A stretch of DNA of 64,000 nt from Serpens gallinarum (lineage in GTDB: Bacteria; Pseudomonadota; Gammaproteobacteria; Pseudomonadales; Pseudomonadaceae): contig NZ_JACSQG010000012.1 of assembly GCF_014836765.1 (NCBI RefSeq), positions 36,931 through 100,930 of the forward strand, written 5' to 3'. Shown here piece by piece: positions 1-8,176 of the stretch. Under the pieces are notes generated by a model that saw only the letters and a program-made list of their open reading frames with translations, had not been told where the DNA came from and searched no databases. Position 1 is the stretch's first letter; each line of letters starts with the position of its first letter. The position numbers were made by a program, and so were the translations under genes.

Positions 1-93
1 AAGGGTGATCGCTGGCAGCCTGCCGAAGTCGGTGAGGCCATGCAGGCGCTGCTCGCCGCCGAAGTGCCGGCGCAGAAGGTCTACGGAAGCTGA
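1..93 (+). CDS. C-terminal end of an unidentified protein (5' truncated)
   Basis: The first 31 codons read open in frame 1 and end in TGA at 91-93. The visible peptide is acidic and alanine-rich, runs from KGDRWQPAEVGEAM, and ends in KVYGS. The gene begins outside the window, so the family cannot be named. It lies upstream of the IpdF/MaoC/thiolase operon on the same strand, so it may belong to the same catabolic block. A terminator-like hairpin follows it. Confidence 0.6.
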   Translation, partial: KGDRWQPAEVGEAMQALLAAEVPAQKVYGS

Positions 94-115
94 GACCCCA
101 GCACCCTTAAAGCGC

Positions 116-138
116 CGTGGCCGCTCTATGCGGCCACG
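116..138 (+). terminator. Hairpin after the truncated CDS
   Basis: A 9-bp perfect stem (CGTGGCCGC at 116-124, GCGGCCACG at 130-138) closes a 5-nt loop and is followed by the T-containing stretch TGTTTCT. It separates the truncated upstream gene from the promoter region of the IpdF-like operon. The T-tract is short, so efficient termination is inferred. Confidence 0.5.
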
Positions 139-182
139 CGTGTTTCTGGCCACCGGCATTCTGCCGAGCCATGGGCGGCCAC

Positions 183-202
183 GTCCGTTTTGACGATGTT
201 GC
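183..202 (+). promoter_or_regulatory. Regulon motif copy 1 (upstream of ipdF-like operon)
   Basis: The sequence GTCCGTTTTGACGATGTTGC lies 55 nt before the ipdF-like start. It matches three other intergenic copies at 2780, 7993 and 10275, giving a consensus GTCCGTTTGGACGATGTTGC. The TCCG..GGA core is an imperfect inverted repeat, as an operator would be. The binding protein is unknown; the LuxR-type protein at 6734-7972 is the obvious candidate. Confidence 0.55.
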
Positions 203-257
203 CGCTGCCCGCGACCGGTATACCTGGCAATGAACTGTCATTACCGAGGTATGCACC

Positions 258-1043
258 GTGAGACAAGCTCCCGCCTATGTTCCTGGTCATCAACTGCTGG
301 CCGGCAAATCCGTGCTAATCACCGCCGCCGCCGGCGCTGGCATCGGCTACGCCGCCGCCAAGCGCTGCGCCGAGGAAGGCTGCCGCGCGCTGATGATTTC
401 CGATATTCATCCGCGCCGCCTGGAAGAGGCGGTGGAGCGGCTGAAGGCCGAAACCGGTCTGCAAGCTGTCTACGGCCAGTTGTGCAACGTGGTGATCGAA
501 GACGAGGTGCAGGCCTTGGTGGCCGCCGCTGAGCAGGCGCTTGGCGGTGTCGATGTGCTGATCAACAACGCCGGGCTCGGCGGGCAGAAGCGTGTCACCG
601 AAATGACCGATGAAGAATGGTTGCGGGTCATCGACGTGACGCTCACCGGTACCTTCCGCATGACCCGCGCGATGCTGCCGCACATGGAGCGCCGCGGGAC
701 CGGTGCCATCGTCAACAACGCGTCGGTGCTCGGCTGGCGCGCGCAGAAGGAGCAGGCGCACTACGCCGCGGCCAAGGCGGGGGTCATGGCGCTGACCCGC
801 TGCAGCGCGGTGGAGGCGGCCGAACATGGGGTGCGCATCAATGCGGTGTCGCCGTCCATCGCGCTGCACGACTTTCTGAGGAAAGCCTCCAGCGACGAGT
901 TGCTGGAGCAATTGGCCAGCCGCGAAGCCTTTGGCCGTGCCGCCGAGGTGTGGGAAGTGGCCAACGTGATGATTTTCCTGGCCAGCGACTACGCCTCCTA
1001 CATGGTCGGCGAAGTGCTCTCGGTCAGCTCGCAGCACGCCTGA
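258..1043 (+). CDS. ipdF: Short-chain dehydrogenase/reductase, IpdF-like
   Basis: This 261-residue classical SDR has the nucleotide-binding glycines TAAAGAGIG at residues 22-30, NNAG at 103-106, and the catalytic triad S156, Y169, K173. The stretches around APAYVPGH and NNASVLGWRAQ resemble IpdF, the NAD(P)-dependent reductase acting on a bicyclic hydroxy-acyl-CoA in steroid C/D-ring (HIP) degradation. It starts at GTG, with CCGAGG eight bases upstream. It is followed by a MaoC hydratase after 10 bp and a thiolase after 7 more, which makes a beta-oxidation-type operon. The SDR call is certain. The IpdF assignment rests on remembered similarity and context; a related terpenoid pathway is the main alternative. 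Confidence 0.75.
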   Translation: MRQAPAYVPGHQLLAGKSVLITAAAGAGIGYAAAKRCAEEGCRALMISDIHPRRLEEAVERLKAETGLQAVYGQLCNVVIEDEVQALVAAAEQALGGVDVLINNAGLGGQKRVTEMTDEEWLRVIDVTLTGTFRMTRAMLPHMERRGTGAIVNNASVLGWRAQKEQAHYAAAKAGVMALTRCSAVEAAEHGVRINAVSPSIALHDFLRKASSDELLEQLASREAFGRAAEVWEVANVMIFLASDYASYMVGEVLSVSSQHA

Positions 1044-1053
1044 GGACGCCGCC

Positions 1054-1524
1054 ATGACAACCGTATTCAAGAGTGCAGAAGACATGCTGGCGTCCACCGG
1101 CCTGGCGCTGGGGACGAGCGAATGGGTGCTGGTCGACCAGGCGCGCATCGACCTGTTCGCCGAGGCCACTGGCGATCACCAGTGGATTCACGTCGACCCG
1201 GTCCGCGCCGCCGAGGGTCCGTTTGGCTGCACCGTTGCCCACGGCTACCTGACGCTGTCGCTGGCCAATCTGTTTCTGCCCCAGCTGATGCAGGTGCAGA
1301 ACATGCAGATGGGCGTCAACTACGGCTGCGACAGGGTACGTTTCCCCGCGCCGGTAACGGTCGGATCGCGGGTGCGCGGTCGTGGAGAAGTGGTCAAGGT
1401 CGAGCAGGTCGGCGCGGCGGTGCAGCAGACCGTGCGCGTGACCGTGGAAATCGAGGGCGCCGACCGCCCTGGCTGCGTGGTGGATACCGTCAGCCGCTAC
1501 ACCTTCAATTCCCTTAACGAGTGA
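1054..1524 (+). CDS. MaoC-family (R)-specific enoyl-CoA hydratase
   Basis: This 156-residue single hot-dog domain carries the hydratase signature [14 protein letters not shown], with the likely catalytic pair D41 and H46, followed by the conserved [10 protein letters not shown] segment. The family adds water to trans-2-enoyl-CoA to give (R)-3-hydroxyacyl-CoA. The length fits a free-standing cytoplasmic homodimer. It starts at ATG ten bases after the SDR stop and ends seven bases before the thiolase start, so the three are almost certainly co-transcribed. In this setting it would hydrate an unsaturated acyl-CoA in the same ring- or side-chain-degradation route; the true substrate cannot be read from sequence. 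Confidence 0.9.
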   Translation: MTTVFKSAEDMLASTGLALGTSEWVLVDQARIDLFAEATGDHQWIHVDPVRAAEGPFGCTVAHGYLTLSLANLFLPQLMQVQNMQMGVNYGCDRVRFPAPVTVGSRVRGRGEVVKVEQVGAAVQQTVRVTVEIEGADRPGCVVDTVSRYTFNSLNE

Positions 1525-1531
1525 GAAACCC

Positions 1532-2734
1532 ATGAACGAAGTCGTCATTGTCTCCACGGCGCGTACCGCGCTGGCCAAATCCTTTCGCGGTTCGTTCAAC
1601 GACACCGAGGCCCCAGTGCTGGGCGGGCACGTGGTGCGCGCGGTGCTCGAGCGCGCCGGGGTCGAGGCTGAAGCGGTTGAGGACGTGATCATGGGTGCCG
1701 CGGTGCAGCAGGGTACCCAGGCCTACAACATCGGTCGGCTGTGCGCCTACACCGGTGGGTTGCCGCCAAGCGTGCCGGGCATGGCACTGGACCGCATGTG
1801 CGCGTCGGGCCTGATGAGCATCGGCGTGGCGGCGAAAAGCATTATGGCCGGCGAAATGAACATTGCGATTGCCGGTGGGGTGGAATCCCTCTCGCTGACC
1901 CAGACGAAGCACAAGAACACCTACCGGGCGCAGTCCGAGGCCGTCATCGAATGCATGCCGAGCGCCTACATCCCGATGATCGAGACCGCCGAGATCGTCT
2001 CGCAGCGCTATGGCATCAGCCGCGCCGCCCAGGACGAATACGCGCTGCAAAGTCAGCTGCGTACCGCGTCGGCGCAGCAGGCCGGACGCTTTGCCGACGA
2101 AATCGTGCCGCTGGCCGCGCGCAAGCGGGTGTTTGACAAGGAAGGCACTCCGACCGGGCATGAGGACGTCCTGGCCGAACGTGACGAATGCAATCGGCCC
2201 AGTACCCGTATCGATGACTTGCAGGCGCTCAAGCCGGTCTGGAAGGGTGGCAAGTGGGTCGAGCAGGGCGAGTTCGTCACCGCTGGCAATGCCTCGCAGT
2301 TTTCCGACGGCGCCAGCGCCTGCCTGTTGATGAGCGCCGCCGAGGCCCAGCGTCGCGGACTCCAGCCCTTGGGTATCTACCGCGGTATCGCCGTCGCGGG
2401 CTGCGCGCCGGAGGAAATGGGTATCGGGCCCGTTTTCGCAGTGCCGCGGCTGCTTCGGCGCTTCGGTCTGACGGTTAACGACGTCGATCTCTGGGAAATC
2501 AACGAAGCCTTCGCCAGCCAGGTGCTGCAGTGCCGCGATGCCCTGGGCATCGATAACGACCGCCTGAACGTCAACGGCGGCGCCATCGCCATCGGCCACC
2601 CGTTCGGCATGTCCGGGTCGCGGATGGTCGGCCATGCGCTGATCGAAGGGCGCCGTCGTGGTGCGCGCTTCGTGGTGGTTTCCATGTGCATCGGCGGCGG
2701 CATGGGCGCGGCGGGCCTGTTCGAGCTGCCGTGA
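1532..2734 (+). CDS. Thiolase (acetyl-CoA acyltransferase), FadA6-like
   Basis: This 400-residue degradative thiolase has nucleophile C90 in DRMCASG, the INEAFA motif, H356 in [11 protein letters not shown] and the second cysteine C386 in SMCIGGGMG. All three catalytic residues are present and the length is normal. It cleaves 3-ketoacyl-CoA with free CoA. It is the third gene of the SDR-MaoC-thiolase operon, and a GC-rich hairpin follows it. Association with an IpdF-like reductase and a KshA-like oxygenase suggests the FadA6 branch (late steroid C/D-ring thiolysis). General thiolases of FadA/PhaA type remain an alternative for the exact substrate. Confidence 0.9.
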   Translation: MNEVVIVSTARTALAKSFRGSFNDTEAPVLGGHVVRAVLERAGVEAEAVEDVIMGAAVQQGTQAYNIGRLCAYTGGLPPSVPGMALDRMCASGLMSIGVAAKSIMAGEMNIAIAGGVESLSLTQTKHKNTYRAQSEAVIECMPSAYIPMIETAEIVSQRYGISRAAQDEYALQSQLRTASAQQAGRFADEIVPLAARKRVFDKEGTPTGHEDVLAERDECNRPSTRIDDLQALKPVWKGGKWVEQGEFVTAGNASQFSDGASACLLMSAAEAQRRGLQPLGIYRGIAVAGCAPEEMGIGPVFAVPRLLRRFGLTVNDVDLWEINEAFASQVLQCRDALGIDNDRLNVNGGAIAIGHPFGMSGSRMVGHALIEGRRRGARFVVVSMCIGGGMGAAGLFELP

Positions 2735-2744
2735 CCTGACGCAG

Positions 2745-2768
2745 GCGCCCCTCCGACCGTCGGGGCGC
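2745..2768 (+). terminator. Hairpin terminator after the thiolase
   Basis: GCGCCCC (2745-2751) pairs with GGGGCGC (2762-2768), with additional GAC/GTC pairing inside. It lies 11 bases after the thiolase stop and just before motif copy 2, so one operon seems to end here and a new promoter region to begin. There is no long T-tract. Confidence 0.5.
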
Positions 2769-2779
2769 AGTTGTATGTA

Positions 2780-2799
2780 ATCCGTTTGGACGATGTTGC
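2780..2799 (+). promoter_or_regulatory. Regulon motif copy 2 (upstream of small protein / YCF48 / RND unit)
   Basis: ATCCGTTTGGACGATGTTGC differs from copy 1 at only two of 20 positions. It sits between the thiolase terminator and the small ORF at 2897. The inverted core TCCG..TTTGGA is clearest here. It probably controls the small protein, beta-propeller and MMPL transporter genes as one unit. Confidence 0.6.
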
Positions 2800-2896
2800 G
2801 GGCGCGGCCCTGGCCAGATGATCAAGGCGGTCGTCAGGGTTGCTCCCCAGGCGTCCCGCAAGCCCAGATATCTATAAAAATAAAAAGGATGCAGCC

Positions 2897-3100
2897 ATGC
2901 GTTTATCAGAACTCGCTTCGCTTCCCAAGCGTCGCTGGGGCCGGACCACGGCCTATTCACTAACCGCCCTCGGATTTGTCGCCCTGGCGGCGGCCCAAGC
3001 CCTAGAACAACACAACGCTCCTAGCCGGGGCGCTAGCCTCAATGCCCATTCCATCCAGCTGCCCTTTGGCTTGAACGTCCCCTCGGACTCATTTCGCTGA
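2897..3100 (+). CDS. Small hypothetical protein with one hydrophobic segment
   Basis: This 67-residue protein starts at ATG 2897, with AAAAGGA eight bases upstream; that is better than the in-frame ATG at 2840, which has no ribosome site. It has a basic N-terminus (PKRRWGR), one hydrophobic stretch at about residues 21-34 (SLTALGFVALAAAQ), and a polar tail. It could be a single-pass inner-membrane protein or a secreted peptide with a signal anchor. I recognise no family. It is the first gene of the unit that continues with the YCF48-like protein and the MMPL transporter, so it may be a small subunit or accessory of that system. Confidence 0.6.
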   Translation: MRLSELASLPKRRWGRTTAYSLTALGFVALAAAQALEQHNAPSRGASLNAHSIQLPFGLNVPSDSFR

Positions 3101-3126
3101 TTGGTAATGTTTGAAGAGGACGCGAA

Positions 3127-4158
3127 ATGCCATCCTACGAGACTGCCGGCTGCCGTCGATCGACAGGCAGGCGTCAATTGATTGCCTATGCCCTAAGCGG
3201 CCTGGTCATGGCAACCGTTGCATTTGCCTTCGCCCCGCGTGCCCCGGCGATGCTAGAACCCACTCAACTTCATCCCGATCGCGTGCATATCAACGACATG
3301 TTGATCAATGGCGAGCGTCTGGTCGCCGTCGGCGAGCGTGGCACCATCCTGGTCAGCCTGGACCATGGACGCTCTTGGCAGCAGGCGACACTGGCCACAC
3401 AGCGCGCGGCAACCTTGACCGGCGTCGCGGCGCTGGATGAAAACGTATTGCTGGCCGTTGGTCATGATGGCTGGAAGCTGCGCTCCGCAGACGGTGGCGC
3501 CACCTGGCATGAGGTCGCCTTCGGGGGCGAGCTGGGTGAACCGCTACTGGACGTCTGGAGCGCAAACGGGCGGGACGCCTTCGCGTTGGGCAGCTTCGGC
3601 AAGTTTTACGAGTCCGCTGACGGGGGCAACACCTGGGCGGCCCGCGAGGTGACAGCGGACGGCTGGCACCTCAATGGAATGGGGGGAGCCCGCAACGGCC
3701 GGCAGATGCTGGTGGGCGAGCAGGGGTTGGTGCTCCGCAGCGAAGACGCCGGCCGCACCTGGGAAACTCTGCCGGCGTTCTACAACGGCTCACTGTTCGG
3801 GGTAGTGAGACTGAGCGATGAGCGGTGGGTGACCTACGGCATGCGCGGGCGGGTGTTCCTTACCGATGATTTCGGTGAGAGCTGGACGCAGGTCGAGCTC
3901 GGTCACAGCCACGCGCTGTATGGCCATGTCCTGCTGCCCGATGCGGCGGGAGTCATGCTGGTGGGTGCTGACGGCAGCGTGGTGCACTTGGCTGCCGATG
4001 GACGCCTGCTGCAGAGTACCCAGCGCAGCGGCCTGGGCACCCTGACCTCGGCGGTTGCAGTGAGCCAACGACTGGTGCTGGTAGGAGGCGAACGTGGCGT
4101 TTTTCAGGGCGTTGAAGCGCAACGCCTGGCGGTCAGCACACACAGGAGCATGCCATGA
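3127..4158 (+). CDS. YCF48/BNR-repeat beta-propeller, periplasmic
   Basis: This 343-residue protein begins with a signal-like segment (LIAYALSGLVMATVAFAFAP, about residues 18-37). Then come repeated BNR/Asp-box motifs such as SLDHGRSWQQ, SADGGATWHE, SADGGNTWAA, SEDAGRTWET and TDDFGESWTQ, spaced about 40 residues apart as in a photosynthesis-assembly (YCF48-like) beta-propeller. GAAGAGGA lies eight bases before the ATG. Its stop overlaps the ATG of the MMPL transporter. Such propeller-plus-RND pairs occur with DUF1302/DUF1329 genes in proteobacterial lipid or steroid loci. The role is unproven; a periplasmic partner of the transporter is a reasonable inference. Confidence 0.8.
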   Translation: MPSYETAGCRRSTGRRQLIAYALSGLVMATVAFAFAPRAPAMLEPTQLHPDRVHINDMLINGERLVAVGERGTILVSLDHGRSWQQATLATQRAATLTGVAALDENVLLAVGHDGWKLRSADGGATWHEVAFGGELGEPLLDVWSANGRDAFALGSFGKFYESADGGNTWAAREVTADGWHLNGMGGARNGRQMLVGEQGLVLRSEDAGRTWETLPAFYNGSLFGVVRLSDERWVTYGMRGRVFLTDDFGESWTQVELGHSHALYGHVLLPDAAGVMLVGADGSVVHLAADGRLLQSTQRSGLGTLTSAVAVSQRLVLVGGERGVFQGVEAQRLAVSTHRSMP

Positions 4159-6542
4159 GCCATAAACCGAGCAGAATCGAGCGTTGGGTAGAGTGCTGTG
4201 CCGACGGGCTGATGGCGTGGAGAAGGAGCCTGCTGGCGCTGTTCGTGCTGATCACGCTTGGCTTGGGCTACAGCGCGACCCAGGTTCGGCTGGACCCTGC
4301 ATTCAACAAGCAGATTCCGGTTAGCCACGACTACATGCTGAACTTCCTCGACTACAGTCGCATTTTTACCGGTGCCAACCGGGTGCTGGTGAGCGTGCGC
4401 TGGAAAGGCGAGGGCGACATCTATAACCGGGAGTTCCTCGAGACGCTGCAAAAGGTCACTGACGACGTCTTCTTCATCTCCGGTGTCAGCCGACCCAGTG
4501 TGACATCGCTGTTCACCCCGAACGTGCGCTATATCGAAGTCACTGAAGAAGGCTACGTGGGTGATATGGTGGTGCCGCCACACTACGCGGGGTCGGCGGA
4601 GGATCTGGCGCAGGTGCGCAGCAACGCGGCCCGTTCGGGGCAGATCGGCAGCCTGATTGCCAACGACCTCAAGTCGGCCTTGGTTCGCGCCGACCTGCAG
4701 GACAGCGACACGAGAACCGGCGAGGCGGTGTCCTATGCGGCGATTGCCGAGGAGCTCGAAGCCATCCGGGAGCGTTACGCCAGTGACACCATCGAGATCA
4801 ACATTGTGGGGTTCGCCAAGCTGGTGGGCGATGTGATGGAGGGGCTGAGTACGGTGATCGGCTTCTTTGTGGTGGCCTTTGTCATCACTGCCGTGCTGCT
4901 CTGGCTTTACACCCAGTCGCTGAAGCTGACGGTGGTTTCGCTGATCGTGGCCCTGCTGCCGGTGATCTGGCTGCTCGGTCTGCTGCCGCTGCTGGGGCTG
5001 GGCATCGACCCGATGTCGATCCTCGTGCCGTTCCTGATCTTCTCTATCGGTGTTTCCCACGCCGTGCAGATGACCAATGCCTGGAAGCAGGATGTGTTGC
5101 AGGGCTGCGACTCGATTGGCGCGGCACGCTCGGCGTTCTGCAAGATCTTCATTCCCGGCGCCCTGGCGTTGCTGATGAATGCGCTGGGCTTCGCCGTGAT
5201 CATGCTCATCGACATTCCGATCGTCCACGAGCTGGGCATCACCGCCTGCATCGGCGTGATGCTCATGATCATCACCAACAAGATGATGTTGCCCATCATC
5301 ATTTCCCACCTGAGACTGGAAGGCAGCGCACGTTCGGGCAGCAGGCCGGCGTCCGCCGGACGGCATCCGCTGTGGTGGCGCCTCTCCGCGCTGGCGCTGC
5401 CGGGGCCGGCGCTCGTCGTGTTCGCCTGCTGCGTGGTGCTGCTCGGCTTTGGCGTGAGCAAGGCGCGTCAGCTGGAAGTTGGCGACATCGGCACCGGCGC
5501 GCCGGAGCTGCGGGCCGATTCGCGTTACAACCAGGACAACGAAAAGATCATTGGCAGCTATTCCATAGGTCTCGACGTGCTGGCAGTGTTTGTCGAGTCC
5601 CCCGGGGGGCAGGAGGCATGCCTCGATCCGAAGGTGATGCGCGCCATCGAGGCGTTCGATTTCGAGATGCGCAATGTCACCGGCGTACAGTCCGTGCAGA
5701 GCGTGGCGAGCATGGCCAAGGCGGTGATTGCCGGAAACAACGAGGGCAACCCGCGCTGGTCAGCCATTCCCGGCGCCTCGCGGGGCCTGCAGCAGGGCTC
5801 GCTGGCGTATTCGCCGGACCACGGGCTGGTCAGCGAAGGCTGCCAGCACCAGCAGATCCTGGTGTTCCTGACCGATCATGAGGGCGCGACGATTTTCCAT
5901 GTCATCGATGAGGCGAAACGGGTCATCGCCGACGTCTCGATCCCCGAGGCGCGCTTCAAGCTTGCCGGTGGCAACGTCGGGGTGATGGCGGCGTCCAACG
6001 AGGCGGTCAAGCGGGCCGAAGTGATCATGCTCGCCGCACTGTTTTGCTCGGTGGCTTTGTTCTGCCTGCTGACCTTCCGTTCGCTGCGAGCCGTTCTGTG
6101 CATTCTGGTGCCGCTGGGCATCGTCGCCATCCTCTGCAATGCCCTCATGGCCATGCTCGGTATCGGTCTGAAAGTGGCAACCTTGCCGGTGATGGCGCTT
6201 GGGGTGGGCGTCGGCGTGGACTATGGGATCTACCTCTACGAGCGCATCCAGCATGAAATGGCCGAGGGCCGGGATTTGCGAACGGCGTTCTACGAGGCCA
6301 TGTGCCAACGCGGTACAGCGGCGGTATTCACCGCAGTGACCATGTCCATCGGCGTCTGCACCTGGGCATTCGCACCGCTCAAGTTCCAGGCGGACATGGG
6401 GGTGCTGCTGGCTTTCATGTTCCTGGTCAACGTGTTCGGCGCAATCCTTGTGCTGCCGGCGCTGGCGGCCTGGTTCAACCAGGGCAGGGCACTGGTCAAA
6501 CCCAGCAAGACGGCGGCACCGCTCGCCCAGGCCCAGGCCTGA
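4155..6542 (+). CDS. MMPL/RND-family transporter
   Basis: This 795-residue integral membrane protein has the RND/MMPL plan: TM1 at about 24-42, a periplasmic loop, a TM2-6 bundle at about 235-385, TM7 near 420-440, a second loop and a TM8-12 bundle at about 625-780. The stretch around GVGVGVDYGIYLYER near residue 685 is the usual TM10 segment with a functional acid. It is shorter than AcrB-type pumps (over 1000 residues) and fits the hydrophobe/lipid-type MMPL group. Translationally coupled to the propeller gene (ATGA overlap), it probably moves a hydrophobic substrate or intermediate of the neighbouring pathway. Direction of transport is unknown. Confidence 0.85.
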   Translation: MSHKPSRIERWVECCADGLMAWRRSLLALFVLITLGLGYSATQVRLDPAFNKQIPVSHDYMLNFLDYSRIFTGANRVLVSVRWKGEGDIYNREFLETLQKVTDDVFFISGVSRPSVTSLFTPNVRYIEVTEEGYVGDMVVPPHYAGSAEDLAQVRSNAARSGQIGSLIANDLKSALVRADLQDSDTRTGEAVSYAAIAEELEAIRERYASDTIEINIVGFAKLVGDVMEGLSTVIGFFVVAFVITAVLLWLYTQSLKLTVVSLIVALLPVIWLLGLLPLLGLGIDPMSILVPFLIFSIGVSHAVQMTNAWKQDVLQGCDSIGAARSAFCKIFIPGALALLMNALGFAVIMLIDIPIVHELGITACIGVMLMIITNKMMLPIIISHLRLEGSARSGSRPASAGRHPLWWRLSALALPGPALVVFACCVVLLGFGVSKARQLEVGDIGTGAPELRADSRYNQDNEKIIGSYSIGLDVLAVFVESPGGQEACLDPKVMRAIEAFDFEMRNVTGVQSVQSVASMAKAVIAGNNEGNPRWSAIPGASRGLQQGSLAYSPDHGLVSEGCQHQQILVFLTDHEGATIFHVIDEAKRVIADVSIPEARFKLAGGNVGVMAASNEAVKRAEVIMLAALFCSVALFCLLTFRSLRAVLCILVPLGIVAILCNALMAMLGIGLKVATLPVMALGVGVGVDYGIYLYERIQHEMAEGRDLRTAFYEAMCQRGTAAVFTAVTMSIGVCTWAFAPLKFQADMGVLLAFMFLVNVFGAILVLPALAAWFNQGRALVKPSKTAAPLAQAQA

Positions 6543-6643
6543 TCGAGCCGTGCAGTGTTATCAGCGGCCTCTTTCGAAACCCGGGAGAGCCGCTCTATAG
6601 TGAGGCTTTCGGAGTAAGGGCCTAGCGCCTGAACTGCCGTTCA

Positions 6644-6678
6644 GCGGTCTGGGCATGACCAAGGTCTGCCCAGACCGC
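6644..6678. terminator. Strong hairpin after the MMPL gene
   Basis: An 11-bp perfect stem (GCGGTCTGGGC at 6644-6654, GCCCAGACCGC at 6668-6678) closes a 13-nt loop about 100 bases after the transporter stop. The downstream flank is A-rich rather than T-rich. It is either a terminator for the upstream unit or a structured or operator element ahead of the LuxR gene. A second small hairpin (6698-6714) lies nearer the LuxR ribosome site. Confidence 0.45.
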
Positions 6679-6733
6679 AAGCAAATAATAACAACAAGGG
6701 GGCTGCAGGCCCCCAATGCCGAGGTGAGCGAGC

Positions 6734-7972
6734 ATGAATCCACAGCAGAGACAATTGCTGGCCCAGGCGGGTATCGGGGTTGAGCAGTACGATGAAATCA
6801 TCAGCAGCATGTACGACGCTGCACTCGATTCGCTGAGCCTTGGGCGTGCGATGAACCTCATGCGCAACTTGTTCCAGGCCAACTACGTCACGCTGATTCT
6901 TCGCGTCTCGGAGGATGCGGTGATGGCGCCGATGATCGTGTCGGGTGAGGTGGACGGCATAGATGATCCCAGTTGCGCAGTCACGTACCTGACCTATCAG
7001 AACGAGGGCGCGCCGTTCAACGCCATCGAGCCGGACGTGGTGTTTACGATCGAAGACTTGATGACCTTGGCCGAGTGGTCGAGCTCCACCTACTATCTGA
7101 TGTACTGCCATCCCCATAGCACCTTCCACATGCTGGGCGTGAATATCGCCACGTCTGAGGGCGGTGTGCTGCGTTTTCGGATCAACCGACCCAAGTCCGC
7201 GCCCGCCTTCAGCGAGACGGATCGCCTCCTATGCGAGCTGCTGGTTCCGCATCTGCGTAGAGCGATGCGTTTTTACTCGCAGCTCGATCGCAGTGCGTCG
7301 CTGGGTACGTTGTACTCGCAGGCCATCAGTCGCCTTTCCGTGGCCACCCTGGTGCTCGACGAAAATGGCAAGGTGCTTGAGTACAATCCCGTGGCCAGCG
7401 AGATCCTGGAAAGCAATGACGGGCTCAAGCTGGTCGGAGGCCGTCTGGAGGCGACCTATCCAAGCGACAATCGAGAGTTGCAGCGGCTGCTGCGTGCAGC
7501 CTTCGCGGGACAGAATGTGGAGGGCGAGAGCGCTACGGCTGCGGTATCGATTTCGCGCCCGTCGGGGCAGGTGAACTTCGGCGTCGTGGTCGAGAGCGTG
7601 CCCTCCCAGGACCTCGCCGACAGCAAGGCGCGGCCAGCTGTGGTGGTCTACATCCGCGATGCGGCTGGAAGATCCCTGGCCAACACCATGGTAACCAAAC
7701 AGCTGTTCAACCTGACCCCCGCCGAGACCGCCCTGGCGCTGGAGCTGGCCAACGGTCTGTCGCTGGAGGAGGCGGCCGAAGAGCTGAATATCCGGCGCAA
7801 CACGGCGCGCGCGCACCTGCGTTCGATCTTTTCCAAAACCGGCGTGCGACGCCAGACGGAACTGGTCCGGATCATGCTCAACAGTGTCATGGCCTTGGGC
7901 AGTTCACCCAGCGTTTACGAAAGTCCGGTACCGCGTCCGCAACTCGCGACCTCGGTCAGACGCTCCGCCTGA
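6734..7972 (+). CDS. LuxR-family transcriptional regulator (PAS-like sensor domain, TeiR-like)
   Basis: The 412-residue protein has an N-terminal region of about 200 residues without a clear family. A PAS-like segment follows at about 205-310 (LSVATLVLDENGKVLEYNP). The C-terminal LuxR/GerE helix-turn-helix is at about 325-383 (LTPAETALALELANGLSLEEAAEELN...TARAHLRSIFSKTG). There is no receiver domain. Architecture and neighbourhood recall TeiR, the LuxR-type activator of steroid genes in Comamonas testosteroni, but I infer this rather than see it. It is the only regulator in the catabolic block and a natural candidate to bind the four shared intergenic motifs. It is monocistronic between hairpins. 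Confidence 0.85.
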   Translation: MNPQQRQLLAQAGIGVEQYDEIISSMYDAALDSLSLGRAMNLMRNLFQANYVTLILRVSEDAVMAPMIVSGEVDGIDDPSCAVTYLTYQNEGAPFNAIEPDVVFTIEDLMTLAEWSSSTYYLMYCHPHSTFHMLGVNIATSEGGVLRFRINRPKSAPAFSETDRLLCELLVPHLRRAMRFYSQLDRSASLGTLYSQAISRLSVATLVLDENGKVLEYNPVASEILESNDGLKLVGGRLEATYPSDNRELQRLLRAAFAGQNVEGESATAAVSISRPSGQVNFGVVVESVPSQDLADSKARPAVVVYIRDAAGRSLANTMVTKQLFNLTPAETALALELANGLSLEEAAEELNIRRNTARAHLRSIFSKTGVRRQTELVRIMLNSVMALGSSPSVYESPVPRPQLATSVRRSA

Positions 7973-7992
7973 CCTGCACGTCGTCCTCCGTA

Positions 7993-8012
7993 GTCCGTGC
8001 GGACGATGCTGC
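7993..8012 (+). promoter_or_regulatory. Regulon motif copy 3 (upstream of DUF1329 gene)
   Basis: GTCCGTGCGGACGATGCTGC matches the motif of copies 1 and 2. The inverted repeat TCCG-TG-CGGA is perfect in this copy. It lies 21 bases after the LuxR stop and 164 bases before the DUF1329 start. Confidence 0.6.
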
Positions 8013-8176
8013 GCTCCGACGCCCCTGTTGATACTCGATGCACTGCTACACGCAGTTACAGGGGCTGATCGGGGCTACGCCGCCTACGTGTTTTTAATCC
8101 AGGCGTTGAAGCCTTCCGGTCCTCCTGTCATTCGAGCCGTGCCGCGCACTGCCGTCGAACCAATAAGGAGAACAAT

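Noticed and set aside
4104..5366. 420-residue antisense frame opposite the MMPL gene
   Set aside because: His/Asp/Gln-rich shadow translation with no family features; the plus-strand transporter explains the region.
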